From assembly GCA_000499405.2 (NCBI GenBank), contig HG738150.1, positions 1 through 64,000 on the forward strand: a stretch of DNA of 64,000 nt. The letters are read 5' to 3'. Shown here piece after piece: positions 11,801 to 22,102 of this stretch. Numbering within the stretch: position 1 is the first letter of the stretch; each line of letters starts with the position of its first letter. Below the pieces are notes generated by a model, which was not told the DNA's origin, ran no database searches, and worked only from the letters and a program-made list of their open reading frames with translations. The translations under genes were made by a program, and so were the position numbers. Origin of the DNA: Onchocerca volvulus. Taxonomy: Eukaryota; Nematoda; Chromadorea; Rhabditida; Onchocercidae.

Positions 11801-14449
11801 CTAAATCAGTAATTACTCAAATTTCTTCTGAAGCATATTACTTGCGCAGTTATTTGCTGAAATAATCAGCTTTAAAAAGTTTCATTAATCCGATAAAATA
11901 ATAGCTAATCCGACAGTTGTTGATTGTATTCACACACCAAACTTTTTCAACCATTGAAATTTATCTTAGTTTAAATGTTTCTGCAAAAAATTTCCTTTAA
12001 ATTCATGGAAAAGCATGTAAAACTGAGAAATTTGAAATTCTCAAACAATCATGTTAAACATCAATAAGAGTTTTACTGTCACTTTAGATATGCAAAATTG
12101 TTCGATTTATAACACATCATTATTGATTAGAAAAAGTATAGAAATGTACAAGCCAAATTAATTATCAATTGTTTTTATTTAATTAATGCTGAAAAGAGCA
12201 AACAATGATTCAATCAAATTTTAGCTCATCCTTATCCAATTGCGATCTCGAGAATTTCCGTAATAATATCTTTTTAGGAGATTATCTTCATGCAAATAGA
12301 TGGTATAATAACATATAATCATCTACAACTGCTCCAGCTTCAAACTTTTTTAAAACCTTTTCCAAAAGATGAATTTGATGACAGTAGCATCTTTACTGCT
12401 GCATTTTTAATGATAAACTCATGAATACATTCAAACGAAGTAAATGTCCAACTCATTTAACTTGAATCCCTCGATTCTTCCGCCATGATTAAAAATTGAT
12501 CCGAAAGGGATCAAAACACTAATAAATTAAGAATGTTAAATAATAATTCAACTGCTGCTAATTTGTGCATTTTATTTATTCAGAAAATGATTAAATTCTT
12601 AAAAATTCAAAGTTTGTTGTTCATTTAAATAGATAATAAAGAATGATTAAATTGTTCAACAGATTTTCTGATAAATTTTTTTTTCTTGTCACACAATCGT
12701 GGAAATGTGTGAAGTGTTTGCGATGCACCAGTAATACATCTTATCGTATCCGATTGTCCATCAAGACCATCTCGGCTAGCATTCTTGAATCGATCAAATG
12801 ATTTCAATTGTCCATTTTTCATTCCAGTTTTCATGTCCCTCCTGTTTACTTTACTTTTTCGAAATAAAATGTCGTTTTCACCCAACACAACTCTGAAATA
12901 ACACAGAAAGAAGATTGATTTATTAAAATTTGCTGTTTGCAGCACAGATCGCTGGAGAAATTCTTTGCTGAGCTGAATGATGCATAATGTTCAAATAGTC
13001 AAACAAGTCCTAATTGTACAATTCATCTAAAAATTTAATATTTTTCTTAAATTTAAATTCTTGATGGATATTATCCGATTCAAATTATTTCCTTCTATAA
13101 GTATGATATAAATGGCGAAGATATCTGAAATTAGATGAAACATTTATTTCAGTATGTTGCATTTTCTGTTAATCAACTAAATCATAATGATATTCATTCT
13201 ATCCTTTATATCCGAATCATCAATTAGCGCTATATTTTGCAATTAATCCTTAAACATTGACAACTAATTTCCTTATTATACTAATTATTCATTGGTTTAA
13301 CTATAATAAACCTTGTATGTTCTTATTTCAATGGCTGTTAATCTAATCATAATTAATTTGCTTGCTGATTCAATTTTGTTTCAATTTTTAGACTGTAAAA
13401 TAAGTAAATGCATTACATTTACAACAGTTATTCTTAAATTTTCTGATGTTAAAAATACTGATGAAGAATATATCAGTAAGATGAAGAATATATCAGTAAG
13501 GGAGAATAGCGGACAGAGAAATAATGAAATGGATTCAGCATGGATTCAAAACATACCTGATATAATTATTTTACGCAAAAATATCCGATAGATCATGTTA
13601 ATAACAAGGAAAAAGCAGTAGTAATTTTTCTGATAAACCGGGGTCGAAATTTGCTATTTTCCAATCGTCTTTAAATCATTCGCTTACAAAATTTTAGATA
13701 TCCACCAACTTTTAAAAATAGAGCAGTGAATAAATGACAAGAAATGGAAACAGATTAAATAAAAGTAAATGGTTCTTTATTTTTACATTCCAATTTACTC
13801 AATATTGAAAAGATATGATATCCCGACATGTCAGCTTAATAAATACTAGGAATAAATCATTCTTCGAACTTTAAGTCAGGAATTGGATTGGAAATCATTA
13901 GAGCCATGACACAATTGAATTTTTTTTTCTTTTTTTTTTAAATTTTGGTTATAACAAAGTACTTAGAATTAACAAAATTGATGATCCATTAATTAGTATC
14001 CATTAAACCTAACAATAGCTTAGTCCAGAAGAAATGCATAATTCATCGGGCATTTAATATGTGAAAAAAACGGATCTGCGAATGGAAACTTCTCTTAGTG
14101 CAATTATGCAAACAATCACTGAGCGCTTCTGTGGCGATGACGCCTAGCTTATACTTTCTAAAGTAGCAAAAAGTATTTAAGCTTGTATTTGATCAAATTT
14201 TGCATACTTCGATCTCAAAATTAACTTTACAATTTCGTTGTAAAATTTTCATGAACTTTCTTTGAAAGCAACAGTTCTTTTTCAGATGTTTTCGGTCATT
14301 TGTTTAATCACTTCTGCCTTAACAAAATGTCAGCCACACATAAGGCAAACAATAATTTGTGCGACAGAATTTTTGCTCTGCGATTATAACAGATTGATGA
14401 CAAAGAATTTAATATTGATTGTTCATTTATTACAAAGATTCCCAAGAAA
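5900..14449. other. Long gene-poor stretch
   Basis: I find no multi-exon gene here. Three isolated frames have partial support. At 8039-8290 (plus) about 80 codons are open after a TAATTTAG acceptor. At 10188-10442 (plus) an ORF starts with a signal-peptide-like hydrophobic stretch. At 12625-12889 (minus) a frame follows a TTATTTCAG acceptor. None joins in phase to a neighbour that I could find. The remainder is A/T-rich spacer with homopolymer A and T runs. Confidence 0.45.
13461..13500 (+). repeat. Perfect 20-bp tandem duplication
   Basis: The unit ATGAAGAATATATCAGTAAG occurs twice back to back with no mismatch (13461-13480 and 13481-13500). This suggests a recent slippage or unequal-exchange event. 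It lies inside an open frame (13313-13591) but changes it by 20 bases, so it was not selected as an in-frame repeat. Confidence 0.95.
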
Positions 14450-14914
14450 ATGTGCCAAGTATTTTTATTAATAATTCTGTTTTTCATCATATCCATACAA
14501 CCTAGTAGCCCAAAGTTTCGAAAATACTGCATTAGTAACACACAATGTAATCCGAGAGAACGATGTATCCCGGATATATCTGGAATACTGCTCTGTCAAC
14601 AAGTTTCAGAACAAATACCCACCACGGTATGCAAAATTTTTCTGGTAAAAGTAATTTATAAACCGTTAAATAATAATTGTCTCATCAAATTAATAGAATT
14701 TTTTGATAAGTTAGAGAAAAGTATTAAATTTTTTACTTTTATTTCTTACTTATGAATAAACTTTTTTTTTTTTTTTTAAATATCTGTTTCATTGTTTAAG
14801 ATTTGCAGCCAAAACAAATTACATGTCAAAATGATGTTCAGTGTCATTAATTCGGTAAATGTATTCGCTTCGGATAGCATGGCTCTTGTCAGTACGAATC
14901 TTCTAGGTCAAAGA
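14450..14914 (+). pseudogene. Decayed secreted cysteine-module gene
   Basis: Exon 1 (14450-14626) encodes a signal peptide beginning MCQVFLLIILFF. A cysteine module with spacing C-x5-C-x5-C-x9-C follows. A GTATGC donor joins in phase 0 to an acceptor TTTGCAG at 14808. Exon 2 (14809-14914) carries a second copy of the module, C-x5-C-x5-C-x8-C, and ends at a perfect GTAAGTT donor. Two stop codons, TAA 14848-14850 and TAG 14875-14877, sit inside this second module between its cysteines. The module layout recalls EB-type or similar nematode extracellular repeats, but I cannot assign a family. The splice signals survive while the frame is broken, so a pseudogene is likelier than a functional 72-residue truncated peptide. 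No downstream exon was recognised. Confidence 0.55.
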
Positions 14915-15596
14915 GTAAGTTATGACTCTATGCATGCTTCAAATTTCTTAATGCAATTAATAGAAGTTGATACAGATGAAACTAATCTAAAGATTTCGAT
15001 TGATCAAATTTGTTGTCTGTCTCAAACAAAGCAGGTTCGAATAAAAACTCAATCATCAATATTTTGCGGAAATTTCCTGCTTTCACAAGTTAAATCATAC
15101 ATTTTGACAGCATGACTTAATTCCTACGTTTATCTTTTGAGCATAATGTTGTTTTCAAAGAAAAATTGCTGAAACATATATTGAGCTTTTAAAAAACTGC
15201 TATCCTGAAATTTATAAATTGGAAAAAAAATTTTAAAACATACTGCTCAGATTTTGGTATAGTTAGCGATGGATGTTATAATGATGTCGATAATGATGTC
15301 GACTGTCAGTATCTGCATCACGTCAATAGAAATGGCATGATGACTTGTCAGATTAGTTTACAATTATCTTGCTTAACAATGATAAGACTAGATAATCGAT
15401 AGTTAATGAAATTAACTTCAAGAAGTTGAACTTCCATTTAAGTTATCGCCGGAATGCCGTCATACAAAATATATCAAAGCGATGCAGATTGCGATATATA
15501 AAAGGTGATAATTGTTGGGGAAAAAATTCTGATCGATTTTGTAATTTAGATTATTGATTGGTTAAACTGATAATTGTTCCTTGCTATTGTGACTCT
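14915..15596. other. Spacer, no gene seen
   Basis: This stretch contains a short tandem of AATGATGTCGAT near 15281-15304 and otherwise ordinary A/T-rich sequence. A frame at 14792-15115 overlaps the pseudogene exon in another phase and is taken as spurious. Confidence 0.4.
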
Positions 15597-15956
15597 GTTA
15601 GATTAGCAATATATTTTTTTGGGTTTATACGATATTATATACAATATTACGCTTATACAATAGTAAGGAGTAAATAAACAATACACGGTAAATATAAAAT
15701 ATAAAAGATGCTAGCAGTCTTCTCCTGCTGAATTGTCGCTTGTGCTGTCGTTGAACTCGTTTATTGAACTGAAATAGAATTGAAGCTGATACTGATTTTG
15801 AAAAACTGCTGTTAAGAAGACTGCTCACATTGAATTCACCAATGTTGGAAGGCTACTCGCGTTGAACCGATGTTAACGAGACTGACCTTGCTGCCTCGAA
15901 AGCTTCGTTTTTATACGGTTCATCCTTGGTATTGATAGTGGATGGAAGTTTCAACA
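15597..15956 (-). mobile_element. Possible solo LTR of a retrotransposon
   Basis: On the minus strand this block begins TGTTGAAAC and ends with AACA, so TGTT...AACA termini are present. It holds a TATA box (GTATAAAAAC, 15916-15907) and an AATAAA signal about 145 bases downstream (15765-15760), the U3-R-U5 order expected of an LTR. It is also less A/T-rich than its surroundings. Against this, I could not find a target-site duplication, a primer-binding site, a polypurine tract or any pol-like frame nearby. The true U3 could extend towards 16.2 kb. It could instead be an unrelated promoter-like region. Confidence 0.33.
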
Positions 15957-16198
15957 CATTAGTCATACAAAAGATTGGATGTAAGGATCAAGGATAAAGT
16001 GGACAGTTCTCAGAATCCTTGTGACATTCCTGACAGTCAACATTTCAATATTTCGCGCAATGTCTGCAAGATAATAGCAAATCGGACAATGTGAAGTCAG
16101 ATGATGAGTCGGACGATGTGAATAAGACCTTTGTGCCCAGATATAGATATATGGCATTCGCCTGAGAAATATTACAGATTTCTCCTATGCAGATTATT

Positions 16199-16471
16199 TC
16201 ATTTATATTGTAAATATTTCGGTTTTATCGACAATAATAACGATGGTGATATCGAAGACACTGGATAATCTATTACATTACTATAATCAAAAAAGTACAA
16301 TTCCCGAAAATACTCAGACTCCGCGTATCTGAACCTTGAATGAACATCGACCTTTTTTAATCTCAGATAATTATCGATGATTATCGACTTCTTGATACTC
16401 AATATTTCGAAACTCGGTCGACAATACTCATACGTCGCATGCCCGATCTGAACGAGAAAAAACACATGCAC
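16199..16471 (-). other. Open frame of unknown status (possible exon)
   Basis: Ninety codons are open on the minus strand, with a CTCGTTCAG acceptor-like site inside at 16447. The codon choice is less A/T-biased than the flanks and the product is rich in Tyr, Phe, Arg and Ser. It could be a terminal exon of the gene starting at 17763, but reading phase from exon 3 of that gene would hit a stop. It may also be part of a mobile element next to the LTR-like block. I assign no function. Confidence 0.3.
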
Positions 16472-16828
16472 AATACCATTATACAGTTAAGTTTTGTCAT
16501 TTGCTTTGCTTGATTCAATTAGGATTTGCATTCCTTCTACTAGCCAGGTGTCACTTCTTTTCTTTGAAATATTCATTGGATACATTCTTTTTATCATTTC
16601 CATTGCTCAAATTAATGATACAAATTATGGATAGAATCTAAGAATTACTATTTACATGGCATACATAAAAGATTTGCTTTTTGGCTATCCCAAACAGATT
16701 GTAGTGATGAACATAGCACATTTCAAAAAAGCAAAAAAAAGATTCATGTATTCAGAAATATCATTCATAATTTCTTTTTATTTCTTTTTGTTATTTCACT
16801 AGAATTGTAGTCAGTTGCTATCATTGTT

Positions 16829-17763
16829 TCATTTCATTCTTCCAATCTGATAAGATGATCGAAGCGGCGTTAGTGGGATAGCTTCTCTTATCGATTTTAT
16901 TTGAGTTGAGCGATATCGAGGTGATCTCTTTAAAAGGTTTGTTCCAGAAAAAATGCCACAAAATAAGTAATAAATTAAAAAAAGATGAAAAGTGACAAGT
17001 AATGCATTATTTTTTTAATTTAAAAATTTATAAAAAAAAAAAGACCAACTCTTTTATTTCTCGTTGCAGTTTCCATTCCTAAAATTATCATTTTTCTTCT
17101 GTTCCATATTTTGTTGATTTTTATGATTTCACTACTGCATGTCCCTATTCATAACGAGGAGAAAAAATTCTTAAAGTCCCGAAAGGCATACATCTAATAA
17201 ATAAGATTTGTCACAAAATCCCAAATTTCAGTATTTAGTGAAAGATGATTAACAATATGTAAATAAATAAAGTATTTCAGCAACTAATTTAAGAGATCAA
17301 CAAACCTGATGTGAATGAACGAGACCGTGGTTGAACTGATGATCGAAATAAATTTTCATCCTAAAAATTTCATGTAAGATGTAGATAAATTATAAAAAAT
17401 TTTGCAATTTTCAGACTAAACTTTTCAACTGATCAGTATATTGCTAACTGATCAACTTGTTTTATAAAAAAAAAAGGAAGAAATGTCAGATTGGAAAAAA
17501 CAATAATTTTTTTCAAGCCAAGTGGAGGATTATTTAATTGGATATTTAAATTCCCAATAGAACTTATGCACACTCACCTCGAGTTTGAGTTCGGAATGCG
17601 TAATTCCGCCGGAATAGGCTACTGATCGATTCTGCAACATATTTCACCGAGATTAGTTGAGTCATTTAAAGGTTCTAAAATAAATTCTCACCAGTTGATC
17701 GAATTCGTCCCATAATTTTGATGGTGAGTGACGAATAGGCGTCGAACATAATGGTCCTTGCAT
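16829..17763 (-). CDS. Unrecognised gene, second in a candidate operon; 3' end uncertain
   Basis: Three exons are well supported: 17763-17692 (24 codons), 17631-17578 (18 codons, GTGAGTG donor) and 17360-17306 (18 codons plus one base). They give an Arg/Ser/Pro-rich N terminus with the segments STPIRHSPSKLWDEFDQL and ENLFRSSVQPRSRSF. The start is chosen because ATG lies 6 bases after the acceptor ACATTACAG, as expected for a trans-spliced mRNA. A likely last exon at 16927-16829 has a matching composition (IREAIPLTPLRSSYQIG) and a stop at 16829, but it does not join in that frame directly. An unseen small exon is needed, or the other frame is used. I do not recognise the family. Several Ser-Pro and Thr-Pro sites suggest a phosphorylated regulatory protein, which is inference only. 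Confidence 0.55.
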
Positions 17764-18029
17764 TATTTTCTGTAATGTGAAATTTCGTTGATTTATAACA
17801 TAAATATAGGAATTTTTTTTTTTTTTTTGTAATAATAATCGGCGAGTCAAGAAGAAGTTTTGTTTTGTTTTCTGTAGAAAATTCATTCATTTATTCAAAA
17901 AAAAAGAAGTACATAGCATTGAACTAGAGAAGATCTGGACGGATACGAATTAACTTTTATGCTTAAATAATTAGATTAAATTAGAGATTACAGGTGCTAC
18001 TCTTTATAATAAAATATGAAACTAAAAAG
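17764..18029 (-). promoter_or_regulatory. Short intercistronic spacer with splice-leader acceptor
   Basis: Only about 266 bases separate the phosphatase-like stop (18030) from the next ATG (17763) on the same strand. The acceptor ACATTACAG ends at 17770, six bases before the ATG. An AATAAA-type signal (plus TTTATT, about 17890) lies between the two. Together these fit polycistronic transcription resolved by trans-splicing, although two closely spaced independent genes cannot be excluded. Confidence 0.45.
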
Positions 18030-21024
18030 CTAAATTTCTGAGTATGAATAGAATTTTACTAAATTTGGAATAACATAGTCCAAAGGTTTGAGTTCAGAGG
18101 GACTGTCACTTAATATTGCTGGCGAAAGTTCCACCAAATGATACTGTAATTGTCGTGGATCCATTCTCCAATTCAATCCAGTGTTGATATTACATTTACG
18201 GACTAGATCAGCCAGTTCTCGGTGAGAAATAATTAATCGATGAAAATGAGTAATTGAATCTGACAACTGAATTAAGTCGTATAAACAAGAAGGATGGGCC
18301 AATGGACGGCAGATGTATGAGCTTGTTAATATATGCGGAAGGATTCTGTTATAAACCATTCGAATCTTTTCTGGTGTCATTTCATCGTTAAATACTTTAC
18401 AATCGTAAATGTATCCATCAGGTAGCAGAAAAATGATATATGCTTAAATAAAGTAACAATGAAAAATAAGTTAATAAAAAGTTGAAAGAATAAAGGAACA
18501 GAAGCTGAGCAAAATTTATTGATCATCTCGCCAAAATATTTTGATCGCTACTGTCTAAGCAATAAAAATCATATTATCGAAAAATCGTATTATCTGATAA
18601 TAATTACTTTAAAAAAATTTCGGCATCTATTTATATTCTTCATAGTTTTCTATCATTCATTTCAAAGTGTAAGCTTTAAGTTTATGAATTCTATCACTTA
18701 CCGCTATTCAAAGGTTCATCCAAGCGATGCTTTTCGCCTTTCCCCTCAAAACTTGATGCAGTGATGAAAGATAAACATATGGGATCATCGCCGAAGTCAT
18801 AGCACAATCTTATTTCTTCTTTCATCCTGCAACTACGAATCAATCTTTTGGCACCAAATGCCGTTAACACCCTTTGCAAACCTTGTTTGTTGAAACGAAA
18901 ACCAATGGCATAATCATTTGACGGTGCAAATTCCCTAAAATTAATCCTTACTAATTAACTAGAAGCTTATCAGCAAGAAAAAAAAAGAATAAAAAAGAAG
19001 GAAATATATTTAAGAATGTTTAAATGATAACCGATCATCTGAGTTTGCAATATTTACCTAATAAGTGTGTCATCAGGTGTACCATAAAGAATATCAGTTA
19101 TCATAGCTTTCTGAGTTGCCAACATTTTACTCCGTCCAAGTGGTTTCGGTAAAGTTTTTAACGGGATTGACGATGTCATATAAGGTGATACACCACTATG
19201 AAGACATAGAAAAGCTGAATACCAGAAATTCGAAAATTAACATTTATTTCTTCAAAAAGACGATGAAATTTGAAGGATTTAAAATTTAAAAATTTAAGAA
19301 GCAAAAACCCATTGTCACTACCAATCACACCTCTGTCCATTTCCATTCAAAGCCTATCCGCATTTTAGTCCCAACGAAGTTTGTTTAATAAAAAGTTAAC
19401 TATATTGCAATTGCTGAATCAAAGCTAATATATATTAACCATATCCAGTTAACTTTTCGCTTGATTCTTTTTTCATTTTGACTCATTCATCAATAAAAAA
19501 GATAGGATTCACTTGTATCTTTACTTTCTGAATATATAAAGAAATTTTCTAATAAGAATTTCAAGAGAAATCCTATCTCACTCAAAGGTCTCAACGATAG
19601 CTGATATGAAACATACGGCCCGCTTGAGCAACCAAAGGTAGAAAGTTGAAAAGCATTTGAAATGCTCTGAATAATTCCTTGTCGGCACACTAAATATGAA
19701 AAATTAAATCTCATTTCATCGAGTAAGATGAGAAGTAAGTTAACTAAAATTTCATTTAAAAAGCATCAATTAAAATGGAGAAAATGTGACCAGTAGTTAT
19801 AAACTATCATGAAAAACAGTGTCATAAACTGAAACCACCATGATAAATGTTGCTTCATAGGAAAGTCAGTCAGAAATTAGCGTACGAAGGATTGATAATA
19901 AACTTTAAATATGATCATGCTCGTTCAAAACTGTGTTATTCTGAAACCTTTTAAGCAAATGTATAGAGAGACACAATTTAAAGCAAAACTTACAAACAAA
20001 TCAAATTTGGTTATCGCACACATTTCTTTTGTTTCACTATGACCTCTTAATAGTACAATATGCCTCGGGAAGCGTATTTTCAATGCAAGAAGAAACAATA
20101 ATGCATCATAACGATATATTCCATCTGGTGCCAAATAATCACCTGTCAAAAAAGAATCAGATTTCGAGCATTTATGAATCTTCGTGTTAGACGCTAAACT
20201 GAATCTGCTTTCGTAACGTATTTAGATTTCGAATTATTCTGCTTATTTTCATCTAGTTATAATAAAATCCTGCTCATTTTCGATATTATTGTTTTTCACT
20301 CTTCATAGGGTCATTGGCAATGATAACACTCTGGAATATACCACTACTGCTATGACTCCATATGACTATTTGCAGAGTTTTTTGAGATGTTATCGAAAAT
20401 GGTTTAAATTTAAATTGAAGCAAAATTTGACGGAATGAAGAGCAAGAATTCCCAAAAAGAAAAAAAAAAAACAGAATTCACCGAGAAAAATAGAACATGT
20501 ATTTGGTGGCCAACGATCACGGTTAAATATCGATACCAACATTTCCAGATCACCATATAGACTACCGATGGTCATTAAATCATTATACTTCGACCAGCAT
20601 GCTGTAGTAATATATAACTTATCGTAAAGCAAGATGGCTTCCATAGCACTATATAACAACTATAATGGGAATTAATAAAAGATTAACGATTTTGAGTAAC
20701 GAAGTCACGAAATTTCAACTTAAGAGATCCCAAGATTTATTTGTGCCATATGCAAGTTGAACTTTATATTTCTTCCAATAAAAATAGTTTGTTTTTGATA
20801 ATCGAAAGATCAATAATAGGATTGGAAACTATTTGACAAATAATATAAAGCTGAATGAGGAGACAATATACCGCGATCATATCTTGTTTATCGATCCATC
20901 GTTTGAGAGGTATTCGATGTAAAAAAGACATAAAATATATGTCGACAATAAATTTTTCAATTTCTTTTTGAGAGAAATCTTTGTATTTCGGAATTGGTTC
21001 TACTGAAGTGGAACAACTATTCAT
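18030..21024 (-). CDS. PPP-family pseudophosphatase, PP1-like (7 exons)
   Basis: Exons 21024-20872, 20659-20482, 20142-19994, 19689-19617, 19214-19058, 18934-18702 and 18442-18030 join in phase to 451 residues. The PP1 fold is traceable through LLFLLALKIRFPRHIVLLRG, LFRAFQMLFNFLPLVAQ and FLCLHSGVSP. The catalytic motifs have decayed. GDxHG is GSLYG (83-87), GDxxDRG is GDYLAPDG (111-118), GNHE is GHSE (143-147), and the RAH motif is RSC (270-272). Among the metal ligands, only the Asp of GDY and the His of LHSG (190) remain, so hydrolysis is very unlikely. A scaffold or competitor role is inferred. About 115 extra residues follow the domain. An acceptor at 21156 (TTTTTTCAG) gives a 5' UTR of about 130 bases. 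Closely spaced nematode-specific PP1 relatives are known, so an orthologue cannot be named. Confidence 0.85.
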
Positions 21025-21155
21025 TTGAGGAATAGATAATGAATGTAAAAAAGATATGCAACATGCACTGGAATAGAACTATATTCTTCGCATGCAAACT
21101 GCAAATATTGAATAGCTAAAACGTTTTAGCTCTGAAAAACCAGGAACTGTTGAAG

Positions 21156-22102
21156 CTGAAAAAAAAAGAGTTATATAAGAAATGAAATTTGCGTTGCTTG
21201 GTCTCTCAAAAATGTCTTATAAATTATTAATGTTTTCAAAATCTCCAATTTCTGACAATATATGATCTTTCGTTCCGTGAATATTTATAGAGTAGGGTTG
21301 AGATATTTCGGATTGGAACAGAAATTTAAACTCGACATTTGAATCAAAAAGTGTCATGAAATAAAAGTAATAAATAATAATAAATAAATAAAAAGTAATA
21401 AACAGCAATAGGAAATGGATGAATTTAGATGCAACTACTTATAATTACCCATTTCAGAGAAGTTAGAAATTTGCCGGTCAGTAAATTCACTTTATTAAAC
21501 AGTGATTCTGATTTTCGTTTTTTATTTTTTATTTGCTTTATTTGACGTGTAATGCAAATGACAGCCATTTATTATAAAAACTGCCACTGGAAATAACCGA
21601 TTGGAATTTAATTCTGAAGTTATCCGACCGACAAACGATTTTTACATTATAATAATGGTTCACGATTTTCGCTGTCTGCTCCGTACTTTTTCTTCGGATA
21701 TTATCAGTGCTTCAGCATCTATTCTATATTTTGCATCATTCCTTGCTCGTCTTCGGGATACCTTGGGAGGTTCCAGATCCTACGAATAATATCAATTCAT
21801 TCTTCAGAAAATACCCATCCAAACAATAAATAGAAATACCGTAAGATGGATTAGAGAAAGCACGTGACGTATACAGGCAAGCGAAGCTGAACAATATTTG
21901 GGTTGTCGTTGCACATATTTTCCATGCTGGGTTAGATTTTTACGTACGTGCGTCTTTTTTAGGTTGGGTACGTGGAGTTTGGGTAATGTTGGGGATTCGG
22001 GATAATTAGTGGATTATCCCGGATGTCAGGGGATGGGTGAGTTGCCTAGGATTACGAATACACATTCATTCAAGGATTCGGGGCCTTGCTAAGGATTTCT
22101 GA
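21156..22102. promoter_or_regulatory. Divergent promoter region between pseudophosphatase and Scm genes
   Basis: About 1 kb lies between two oppositely transcribed genes. The right half (21840-22100) is clearly more G+C-rich. It holds an E-box CACGTG within GCACGTGACG (about 21860), a T-rich acceptor CTTTTTTAG ending at 21962 that may mark the mature 5' end of the plus-strand mRNA, and a hairpin with 9-bp arms (21998-22006 and 22013-22021). Two open frames here (21217-21408 minus, 21601-21789 plus) show nothing recognisable. Confidence 0.5.
21986..22092 (+). promoter_or_regulatory. Three upstream ORFs in the Scm leader
   Basis: If the leader begins at the acceptor ending at 21962, three ATGs precede the main start. 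They open 21986-22009 (7 codons), 22023-22040 (5 codons) and 22033-22092 (19 codons), each with its own stop. The first ends inside the stem-loop at 21998-22021. Such a leader usually lowers translation of the main frame. The effect depends on where the mRNA really starts. Confidence 0.45.

Noticed and set aside
15033..15045. GGTTCGAAT-like sequence resembling a tRNA B box
   Set aside because: No A box at the right distance and no cloverleaf; no tRNA gene found in the window.
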